Positions 1 through 5,175 of a stretch of DNA of 5,175 nt are shown here, piece after piece. The first letter of the stretch is position 1. Every line of letters starts with the position of its first letter. The DNA lies in contig CAMFIY010000225.1 of NCBI GenBank assembly GCA_945952575.1, forward strand, positions 1 through 5,175, in the 5' to 3' direction. The position numbers were made by a program, and so were the translations under genes. A model generated the notes under the pieces. It made no database searches. It was given only the letters and a program-made list of their open reading frames with translations, and had not been told where the DNA came from. Source of the stretch: an uncultured Leucobacter sp. (GTDB taxonomy: Bacteria; Actinomycetota; Actinomycetes; Actinomycetales; Microbacteriaceae).

Positions 1-5
1 CGCGT

Positions 6-12
6 AAAGGGG
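6..12 (+). promoter_or_regulatory. Ribosome binding site for the first gene
   Basis: The purine run AAAGGGG lies five bases before the GTG at 18. It supports that GTG as the true start, because no better start with a Shine-Dalgarno-like sequence lies just downstream. No promoter can be judged, since only 17 bases precede the gene. Confidence 0.55.
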
Positions 13-17
13 CGAAC

Positions 18-593
18 GTGGCCGATCGCGACGAAGAGAGAGAGGTTGCGCGCTTCTACACGCGCAGCCGCCGGTTCCCAAAGTTCATCGGCCGTCTCCA
101 CGACGGCACGAAGATCCCCGGGGGCCCCTACACGCTGACGCAGGGCGTCGTCCTGGCGATCGTCCTGGTCGTCGCCCTGCTGACGCAGAGCGTGTGGGGG
201 ACTGGCTCTCCGATCGTCGATATCCCCGTCGCTGCCTTCGTGTCCTGGGGAGCAGCGTGGGGAGCCGGAAGGATCCCGGCCACACGCCGGAACCTGCTGA
301 GCATCATCACCAGCGGCCTGTCCGCGATGACCCGCCCCGCAGCCGGCCGCTACCGCGGAGTGACCATGCGGGTTCGCCCGCCCCACTTCGCAGGCGGCGG
401 AACAACGATCGCCGAGCCGGTCGGAGCCACGCTCACCACCCCGGATAGCGAGACCACCGCACCCGCACCGGAAGCGCCCGTCGTGGCGCAGCCGGTCCTG
501 CAGCCGCGCTCGACGCCGCTGCCGGCGCACGCACCCGCACACGCGGTCAGCGGCGTCGAGCGCCTGCTGCAGCAAGCCCGAGGAGGCAACTGA
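18..593 (+). CDS. Small two-helix T4SS membrane protein (PrgI/VirB3-like position)
   Basis: This is a 191-residue protein starting at GTG and ending in TGA. The N-terminal 37 residues are charged and include RFPKFIGRLHDGTKIPGGPY. Two hydrophobic segments follow at about residues 41-60 and 66-85, separated by a short GTGSP-containing turn. A basic stretch (about 86-120) follows, then a Pro/Ala/Thr-rich, probably disordered region (about 135-175), and finally a short predicted helix (VERLLQQARGG). A small double-helix protein directly upstream of a VirB4-like ATPase is the usual place for PrgI/VirB3-type subunits, which anchor the ATPase at the inner membrane. The function is inferred from this position and topology; no catalytic motif is seen. 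It could instead be a lineage-specific actinobacterial T4SS membrane protein. The stop is two bases before the next start, so translational coupling is likely. Confidence 0.7.
   Translation: MADRDEEREVARFYTRSRRFPKFIGRLHDGTKIPGGPYTLTQGVVLAIVLVVALLTQSVWGTGSPIVDIPVAAFVSWGAAWGAGRIPATRRNLLSIITSGLSAMTRPAAGRYRGVTMRVRPPHFAGGGTTIAEPVGATLTTPDSETTAPAPEAPVVAQPVLQPRSTPLPAHAPAHAVSGVERLLQQARGGN
581..586 (+). promoter_or_regulatory. Strong ribosome binding site for the 71-residue gene
   Basis: A perfect AGGAGG (GAGGAGG if base 580 is counted) lies nine bases before the ATG at 596, inside the last codons of the preceding gene. It is the best Shine-Dalgarno sequence in the window and argues that the small downstream gene is really translated. 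Confidence 0.75.
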
Positions 594-595
594 CC

Positions 596-811
596 ATGAA
601 CAACACCGACATCCCGCTCGGCATCATCGGCCGAGGCCGCGGCTACGTCATCAAGACCCTCGTGGTCAAGGCGGAGACCGCGCGTGGGCCGATCTGTGCG
701 GACCCCGCTACCACGAGCTACGCAGCCCTCCTCCCCATCCTCGGCGGCACGCCGATCACGGCACCCCTCAGCGGCGGTCGCGATCTGCTGCTGGCCACGC
801 CGACCGACTGA
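596..811 (+). CDS. Small conserved-context hypothetical protein (71 aa)
   Basis: I do not recognise this protein. It has 71 residues, starts at ATG behind a strong AGGAGG and ends in TGA. It has no clear membrane helix or signal peptide. The N-terminal half contains IPLGIIGRGRGYVIKTLVVK, which alternates like beta strands; the C-terminal half is rich in Ala, Thr, Pro and Gly and includes one Cys (in GPICAD). It lies two bases after the two-helix membrane protein and 14 bases before the ATPase gene, so it is very probably co-transcribed with both. That position suggests an accessory or assembly role in the secretion apparatus, but this is inference from location only. The strong ribosome binding site and tight spacing are the main evidence that the gene is real. 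Confidence 0.6.
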   Translation: MNNTDIPLGIIGRGRGYVIKTLVVKAETARGPICADPATTSYAALLPILGGTPITAPLSGGRDLLLATPTD

Positions 812-825
812 GAAACGAGACGACG

Positions 826-1332
826 ATGCAGATTCCGGCAACAGCGATGACGAGCAACCTGATGTGGACCCGCTCGGGCGTGGTCTGGGCTACGTGGCGG
901 CTGCAGCCGCTCCCGTATGCCTACGCCACCACGGCGGCAAAGCAGCTCGTCAAGGCGCACCACCAGGCGCTCTTCCAGGCGCACCGGGGCGAGGGACTGC
1001 TGCTGGGGCTGTGCGCTGACCTGGATCCGGTGTCTGTCGTGGAGCGGATGCTGGACGGTGTTCGCATCGACGAGTGTCCGGACTGGGCGCGCGAGGTCGA
1101 GCTGACCCTGGACGCGCTCGAGCAGATCCCGCTTGGAACGCGCGCGTTCTGGTTCTCGGTCCCGCTCGCGGCCGGTTCGATGAAGGCTCGCGCGAGGTCG
1201 GCAGTGCGCGCCGCCGACACCAAGCTGCGCGACACGTTGGCTCTTCCCCGTCAGCTGCCTACCGACTCCGAGATCGCCGCTGCTGCGCGGATGGCCAAGG
1301 AGATCGAGGTCCGCATCCCCGCCGCGTTCTAG
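826..1332 (+). CDS. N-terminal fragment of VirB4-like ATPase, ended by in-frame TAG
   Basis: This 168-residue product starts at ATG 826, preceded only by a weak GAGA at 817-820. It contains the motif LMWTRSGVVWATWRLQPLPY at residues 12-31 and a segment with HRGEGLLLGLCADLDP, followed by DECPDWAREVELTLDALEQIPLGTR. From memory of the family, these match the N-terminal domain of the roughly 800-residue actinobacterial ATP-binding T4SS proteins. It has no P-loop, so by itself it cannot be an ATPase. It ends abruptly in RIPAAF followed by TAG. The frame then stays open for a further 654 codons. Other possible starts are the ATGs at 847 and 862; 826 is preferred because it is the first ATG after the preceding stop and keeps the gap short. 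It is most likely the broken front of one gene rather than a separate protein. Confidence 0.65.
   Translation: MQIPATAMTSNLMWTRSGVVWATWRLQPLPYAYATTAAKQLVKAHHQALFQAHRGEGLLLGLCADLDPVSVVERMLDGVRIDECPDWAREVELTLDALEQIPLGTRAFWFSVPLAAGSMKARARSAVRAADTKLRDTLALPRQLPTDSEIAAAARMAKEIEVRIPAAF
1330..1332 (+). other. In-frame amber (TAG) codon inside the ATPase reading frame
   Basis: The codon follows GCC GCG TTC and precedes CCG ACC CGC. The three other complete reading frames' stops on this strand (591-593, 809-811, 3292-3294) are all TGA, so TAG is not used elsewhere as a gene end in this window. Single-base changes from CAG, AAG, GAG, TGG, TCG, TTG, TAC or TAT could have produced it. Confidence 0.9.
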
Positions 1333-1476
1333 CCGACCCGCGCAACGCCCGCCGAGCAGATCTGGATCGCCCTTCACTCGCAGCAGCGCGGCCTCTCCGC
1401 AGACCTCGCCGCCCCTGTCCCGCCCGCCGAGGGTACCGAGGACGGATTCGGCGCCGACGAGCTCGCGCACTTCCAG

Positions 1477-3294
1477 ATGCCCTCCGCGATGCCGAACCCA
1501 TGGCTCGACGAAGGCGGACAGAGCGACCTTCCCAAGGGGCAGCAGTTCCTCCCGTTCAAGCGCCGCTACCTCAAGGTGCACAGCCCCTACGCGGACGAGA
1601 CGTCGTCCTACCAGGTGGTGCAGGCCATGGTCGCCGCGCCCAAGGCCGGCTGGGTCTCGCCCGGCGTCGAGTGGATCTCACACGTCGACCAGTTCCCCCT
1701 TGACGTCGACTGGGGGATCCGTTTCACCGTCACCGGCGCCGACGAGGTCAAGCGTCGCAACAAGAAGGCCGAAACCGCCCTCGAGGAGCAGTACAAGCAC
1801 CAGGAGGGCACCGCGACGATCACCGGCGGCGGATCCGACCTCGGAGAGATCGCGGAGACGCTGGCCGCCTACCACGCCTCCCTCAACCGCTCCGATAAGG
1901 AGGTCGAGGTTCAGGCGACGGTGCTGTTCGCTGTGGGGGCAGATACCGCCGATCTCGCGAAGGCTAAGGGCCGGTTCGTGGCAGACGAGTACAAGCGCGC
2001 TGACTTCCTCCTCGAGGCTCCCCTGGGAGGTCAGGAGGAGCTTTGGTGGGCGATGATCCCCGGCACGCCCACCGGGCGCATCGTCCGTGAGCTCACCCAG
2101 ATCACGACGGGCCGGGAGTTCGCGACCGGCGTTCCGCTTTCCAGCAACGAGCTCGGAGACGAGAAGGGCGCCCGCTTCGGCGAGAACATCAGCACCGCCC
2201 GGCACACCCCGATCCTCCGCGACGCGGACGGCAGTATCCAGGCCGACACCAGCGCCAGCTTCGGCGTGGTCGCCGAGCTCGGCGCCGGCAAGAGCGTGCT
2301 GCTCAAGGGAGACATGGGCGACACGGTCGACCGCAACGGCCGCGTCGTCGCGATCGACCGCACAGAGGCCAAGGAGTACGCGGTTTTCGCGCAGAGCCTC
2401 CGGCCGGACACCACGACGATCGTTGACCTGATGACCCCGGAGTACTCGCTGGACCCGCTGCGGGTGTTCGGCCCTCTCGTCGGCGCACGCATGGTGCAGT
2501 CGCTCTTCGCGGTGATGCTCGGCATCCGGGCCCGCGACTCCCGAGGCGTCGCCCTGTCCCGCCTCCTCGAGCCGGAGAACGTCGCCTCGGCGGAGAGCGA
2601 TGAGCTGTCGGGCCTGATCAACCTGGTCGCGTCGAAGGACATCGGCGAGGTTCTCTTCAATGACGGGCTGACCGCTGTCGACCTGAAATCGCGTGCCCTG
2701 GTCTTCCTCACCCATGGGCTGTCGCTGCCAGACAAGACCGAGCTCGAGCACGCGCACCTGTTCGAGGAGATGCCCCTGGAAAAGATCTACGGCCGCGCCA
2801 TGTACGCGATGCTCATGGGGATCTCCCGCGAGGTCTGCTTCATGAACCCCGGCGAGCTCGCCGGCGCCTACTTCGACGAGTGCCACCACATCACCCAGTC
2901 ACCGGAGGGAGAGCGCGACCTGCGCATCGGCATCCGCGACGGTCGCAAGCACCGCGCGTTCTTCGCCCTCGGCTCGCACGACCCCGCCGACTTCGGAGAA
3001 ACCCAGACCCGAGGCCTGCTCAAGACCCGCTACGTGATGCGCCAGACCGACAAGGAGCTCGCTCGCCGCGCGATCGAGTGGCTGACCGGCGAGCCCGCGG
3101 ACCCGGCGATGGTCCAGGTGGTCACCGAAGACCTGTCCCCGCTCGGGGCGGACGGAAAGGTCGCCCCGGAGCGGCGCGGCGAGGGACTGATCCGTGACCA
3201 GCGCGGTCGAATCGGGAAGTTCCGCAAGACGCTGCCCGAGCGCCCCGACCGCCGCGAAGCCGTGCTGTCGACCCCGTCTCTGGTGACACCATGA
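1477..3294 (+). CDS. VirB4/TraC-like T4SS ATPase, motor portion after the amber codon
   Basis: From the first ATG after the amber codon this portion encodes 605 residues; the frame itself is open from 1333. It powers substrate transfer and channel assembly in conjugative type IV secretion, working at the cytoplasmic face of the membrane. Residues here count from 1477; add 217 for the full-length numbering. The Walker A motif AELGAGKS is at 266-273, in the accepted [A/G]xxxxGK[S/T] form with Ala in the first position. A family-type AIDRTEAKEY block starts at about 292, SLDPLRVFGP is at 324-333, and Walker B AGAYFDECHH carries the Asp-Glu pair at 467-468. RDGRKHRAFFALGSHDPADF, near 487-507, resembles the post-Walker-B motif of VirB4/TrwB-type ATPases. 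The ATG at 1477 has no convincing ribosome binding site, and no other in-frame start lies between it and the TAG, so independent translation is doubtful. The gene ends in the ATGA overlap with the next one. Confidence 0.85.
   Translation: MPSAMPNPWLDEGGQSDLPKGQQFLPFKRRYLKVHSPYADETSSYQVVQAMVAAPKAGWVSPGVEWISHVDQFPLDVDWGIRFTVTGADEVKRRNKKAETALEEQYKHQEGTATITGGGSDLGEIAETLAAYHASLNRSDKEVEVQATVLFAVGADTADLAKAKGRFVADEYKRADFLLEAPLGGQEELWWAMIPGTPTGRIVRELTQITTGREFATGVPLSSNELGDEKGARFGENISTARHTPILRDADGSIQADTSASFGVVAELGAGKSVLLKGDMGDTVDRNGRVVAIDRTEAKEYAVFAQSLRPDTTTIVDLMTPEYSLDPLRVFGPLVGARMVQSLFAVMLGIRARDSRGVALSRLLEPENVASAESDELSGLINLVASKDIGEVLFNDGLTAVDLKSRALVFLTHGLSLPDKTELEHAHLFEEMPLEKIYGRAMYAMLMGISREVCFMNPGELAGAYFDECHHITQSPEGERDLRIGIRDGRKHRAFFALGSHDPADFGETQTRGLLKTRYVMRQTDKELARRAIEWLTGEPADPAMVQVVTEDLSPLGADGKVAPERRGEGLIRDQRGRIGKFRKTLPERPDRREAVLSTPSLVTP
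2272..2295 (+). other. Walker A (P-loop) coding segment of the ATPase
   Basis: These codons spell AELGAGKS. Lys and Ser are the nucleotide-binding residues. The usual leading Gly is Ala, which the general P-loop pattern allows, so nucleotide binding is expected to be kept. Confidence 0.85.
2860..2880 (+). other. Walker B coding segment of the ATPase
   Basis: The codons spell ELAGAYFDE, of which the hydrophobic run ends in Asp-Glu at 2875-2880. It is followed by CHHITQSPEGERD. The Asp coordinates magnesium and the Glu is the expected catalytic base in this ATPase class. Confidence 0.8.
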
Positions 3295-5175
3295 TCACCT
3301 TCTACCGGCACACCTTCGAGACTCTGGGCGGCGCGTTCTGGCGGGTCCGTTTCTGGGCGCACGATCACCCGCGGTGGAGCAAGGTCATCGCCGTCGTCCT
3401 GATCGACCTGTTCCTGGTCCTGTTCGGCAACACGTACTGGGCCTTCGCCGCTGACGGCGGCGGCTCGTCCCCGTTCATGCTCGGCGGCGACATCACTGAC
3501 AGCGACGGCGTCCCGCTGACCAACTACACGGTGCTTCCACTGGACCGCGGCGATGTGTTCACGATGGGGAAGTTCTTCATCTCCATGTGGATCGACCCGA
3601 TCTGGACCGGGCATCTGGGTCTGGTGTCGTGGATGATCTGGTTCTGCAACTGGCTGCTCTCCTTCGAGTGGGTCGACATCGTCGCGGCACCGTTCGGCGC
3701 GCTGGCCGACCTCTTGCAGGACTTCCTCGGCGAGATCGCATGGATCCCGTTCGCGCTGACGATCGCCGGCGGTGTCGCGGGCCTGGCGATCATGCTCGGC
3801 CGGCACTCCACCGGGTGGGCGGAGTTGTTCATCTCTGCGTGCTGTGCGGTGCTGGCGACCGGTCTGCTCGCTAACCCGATCGCCTCGCTCACCGCCGCAG
3901 GCGGAGCATTCGACACCGCCCAGGAGTACGGCGGTCAGATCGCTGCCGTCGTTGTCACCGACGACATCAACAGCACGGAGCTCGACTCCGAGAACCTGCT
4001 GTCAGCTGCGGTCACGTCGCAGCTGGTCGACATCTTCGTGAAGATCCCTGCGCAGACGATCGCGTTCGGCCACGCCCTCGAGGGGCAGTGCGCCGCGACG
4101 TTCACCGACACGATGACCAACTCGGCGCCCATCCAGACCGGCGGCAACGAGGTCCGTGACGCGGTCGGCGGGTGCGACGAGGCGGCGAAGACGTTCAACC
4201 AGAATCCGAACTTCGGCCAGGTGCTCACGGCCGTCACGATGACCCCCGGAGCGCTCACCCTGTTCATCCTGCCGATGGCCTTCGGGGTGCTGTTCCTAGT
4301 CACGGTTCTCGGCTTCCTGATCTCCGCACTCAAGACCATGTGGAACGTCTACATCGGGATCCTCCCGGTCAACCGATACCCGCTGTGGAAGTCCCTCGCC
4401 GACACCTTCATGGGCCTGGTCGCCATCGTCTTCATGGCAGTCGTCATGGCGGCCGTCCTCAAGCTCACCGTCGCAGCGATCACCGGGCTCAGCAGCCTGG
4501 GAATCCCGCTCGTCGCGCAGATGACCTTTGCGACGCTGGTGATGATCGTGCTGCTGTTCCTCATCATCCGAGCGCGTCGCATTGCCAAGAAGACCGGCCG
4601 GTCGATCGCCGAGCAGCTCTCCAAGTACGGCATCGGCAAGGGCGCGCCGGCGCAGCGCGACGGGGTCAAGACCGTCGCGGCGATGAGCGCCGTATCCACC
4701 GTCGCGGCCGCGGCGCTGCGTCGCCCTGACAACAAGGTCGACGCGCGCTCCATCAACTTCGGCGCGGGGGCTGCGCAGGACATCGGCACAATGACCGCTA
4801 CACGCCCGCCCGCGGCTCCCAAGCCGCCCTCGACGCCCTCTGGCGGCTCACCGAGCCGTCCCGCCCTCCCGTCGCCTCAGATGGGCTCTGGGGGCGGCGC
4901 TGGCGCGGGTGCTGCCGCCAAGGCCTCGAAGACCGCGGACCTGGTCTTCACGGCCGCGCGGATCGGCAAGGGTGCCGCAGCGGGCGGTGTGGCCGGCGCC
5001 GCCGGCGCCGCGGCGCTCGAGGTCGGTGGCCGAGTCGCGAGCAAGGGAGCGTCGAAGGCTGTCTCCGCGGCCGCGGCAGGCGCGAGCAAGCCGCGAGCTG
5101 CGGGCGACCCGAAGGTGGTCTCGATGGTCGTCGACCAGGGCCCGGCGCCCACGCGCACCCCGGACGGTCCTCGAC
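3291..5175 (+). CDS. VirB6/TrbL-like polytopic T4SS channel protein (3' end missing)
   Basis: The ATG at 3291 overlaps the ATPase stop in ATGA, indicating translational coupling; no strong Shine-Dalgarno is seen before it. The frame stays open for 628 codons to the window edge. Hydrophobic segments are at about residues 31-52, 107-126, 150-170, 177-199, 319-346, 371-398 and 406-427. The first ends in AFA-ADG, resembling a signal peptidase I site. A long polar loop (about 200-318) contains two Cys (267, 295) and motifs such as TSQLVDIFVKIPAQTIAFG and CAATFTDTM. After the last helix comes a basic RARRIAKKTGR, cytoplasmic by the positive-inside rule. A Pro-rich stretch (about 503-530) and an Ala/Gly-rich tail follow. 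A multi-helix protein directly after VirB4, with a long hydrophilic tail, fits the VirB6/TrbL group, which forms the inner-membrane channel. The family match is from topology, context and remembered similarity, not a search. Confidence 0.8.
   Translation, partial: MITFYRHTFETLGGAFWRVRFWAHDHPRWSKVIAVVLIDLFLVLFGNTYWAFAADGGGSSPFMLGGDITDSDGVPLTNYTVLPLDRGDVFTMGKFFISMWIDPIWTGHLGLVSWMIWFCNWLLSFEWVDIVAAPFGALADLLQDFLGEIAWIPFALTIAGGVAGLAIMLGRHSTGWAELFISACCAVLATGLLANPIASLTAAGGAFDTAQEYGGQIAAVVVTDDINSTELDSENLLSAAVTSQLVDIFVKIPAQTIAFGHALEGQCAATFTDTMTNSAPIQTGGNEVRDAVGGCDEAAKTFNQNPNFGQVLTAVTMTPGALTLFILPMAFGVLFLVTVLGFLISALKTMWNVYIGILPVNRYPLWKSLADTFMGLVAIVFMAVVMAAVLKLTVAAITGLSSLGIPLVAQMTFATLVMIVLLFLIIRARRIAKKTGRSIAEQLSKYGIGKGAPAQRDGVKTVAAMSAVSTVAAAALRRPDNKVDARSINFGAGAAQDIGTMTATRPPAAPKPPSTPSGGSPSRPALPSPQMGSGGGAGAGAAAKASKTADLVFTAARIGKGAAAGGVAGAAGAAALEVGGRVASKGASKAVSAAAAGASKPRAAGDPKVVSMVVDQGPAPTRTPDGPR
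4992..5009 (+). repeat. Two-copy 9-base tandem repeat (GCCGGCGCC)
   Basis: GCCGGCGCC occurs twice head to tail, coding for Ala-Gly-Ala twice in the low-complexity tail of the channel protein. It is self-complementary in part and could be prone to slippage in steps that preserve the frame. It is probably just a result of Ala/Gly codon bias. Confidence 0.6.

Larger units (their letters stand above)
826..3294 (+). pseudogene. Full VirB4/TraC-like ATPase locus interrupted by one amber codon
   Basis: The start at 826 and the stop at 3294 are in the same reading frame, and the only stop between them is TAG at codon 169. Read through, the product would have 822 residues, the length expected from memory for the single-chain actinobacterial VirB4-like ATPases. 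The 48 codons between the TAG and the first downstream ATG have G or C at the third position in 42 cases. They encode PTRATPAEQIWIALHSQQRG, which I recall as the kind of sequence that follows the IPAxF motif in intact homologues. No frameshift, insertion or duplication is visible. The pseudogene label is the conservative reading; readthrough, a suppressor tRNA or a base-call error would leave the gene functional. Confidence 0.6.

Noticed and set aside
1..17. TAA at 5-7 as the stop of an upstream gene
   Set aside because: Only a few bases precede it, so no upstream coding frame can be shown.
812..825. Terminator or promoter in the gap before the ATPase gene
   Set aside because: The 14 bases hold no hairpin, T-run or promoter-like boxes; only a weak GAGA ribosome-binding candidate is seen.
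1324..1348. Five-base inverted repeat GCGTT / AACGC with the TAG in its loop, as a possible readthrough structure
   Set aside because: A 5-base stem with a 15-base loop is weak and expected by chance in GC-rich DNA. The stem cannot extend outward because C would face C.
718..1581. Long open frame on the minus strand (287 codons) opposite the small gene and ATPase front
   Set aside because: It is antisense to a region with clear protein-family signal on the plus strand. Its translation is Arg/Gly/Leu-rich with no recognisable domain, typical of shadows in GC-rich coding DNA.
1074..1703. 209-codon plus-strand frame bridging the amber codon in another frame
   Set aside because: I considered whether translation might shift into this frame around the TAG. 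Its translation is Arg/Pro/Ala-rich without family features, while the original frame keeps family motifs on both sides of the TAG.
1678..2889. 403-codon minus-strand open frame opposite the ATPase motor domain
   Set aside because: It lies opposite the Walker A and Walker B coding region. Its composition (Val/Leu/Glu/Gly/Arg-rich) mirrors the plus-strand codons and shows no domain.
3030..3806. 258-codon minus-strand open frame across the ATPase/channel junction
   Set aside because: It spans the end of one gene and the start of another with charged low-complexity translation and no motif, so it is a shadow of high GC content.

Overview
The window is GC-rich, with short intergenic gaps, GTG/ATG starts, TGA stops and strongly G/C-biased third codon positions. 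This points to an actinobacterium (Actinomycetota); I cannot name a genus with confidence. All the supported genes lie on the plus strand in one tight, operon-like run. They read as part of the mating-pair (type IV secretion, T4SS) module of an integrative conjugative element or conjugative plasmid. No relaxase, coupling protein, integrase or origin of transfer is visible, so the type of element stays open.

Layout: (1) 18-593 encodes a small protein with two membrane helices and a Pro/Ala-rich tail. It sits where PrgI/VirB3-like subunits are normally found, just before the VirB4 ATPase. (2) 596-811 encodes a 71-residue soluble protein that I do not recognise. (3) 826-3294 is one long reading frame for a VirB4/TraC-like secretion ATPase, broken by a single in-frame TAG at 1330-1332. 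The 168-residue N-terminal piece is 826-1332; the rest, including Walker A and Walker B, is open from 1333 to 3294, with its first ATG at 1477. (4) 3291-5175 begins in a 4-base ATGA overlap with the ATPase gene. It encodes a polytopic VirB6/TrbL-like channel protein with a long Ala/Gly/Pro-rich C-terminal tail and runs off the window end without a stop.

Together the products would form the inner-membrane core of a conjugation machine: a small membrane subunit, an energising ATPase docked on it, and the polytopic channel component. The most notable observation is the amber codon inside the otherwise intact ATPase frame. Coding signal continues without a shift on both sides, so this is a recent nonsense mutation, a sequence error, or suppressed/reassigned amber decoding. 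The sequence alone cannot decide between these. I see no convincing undescribed system beyond that.
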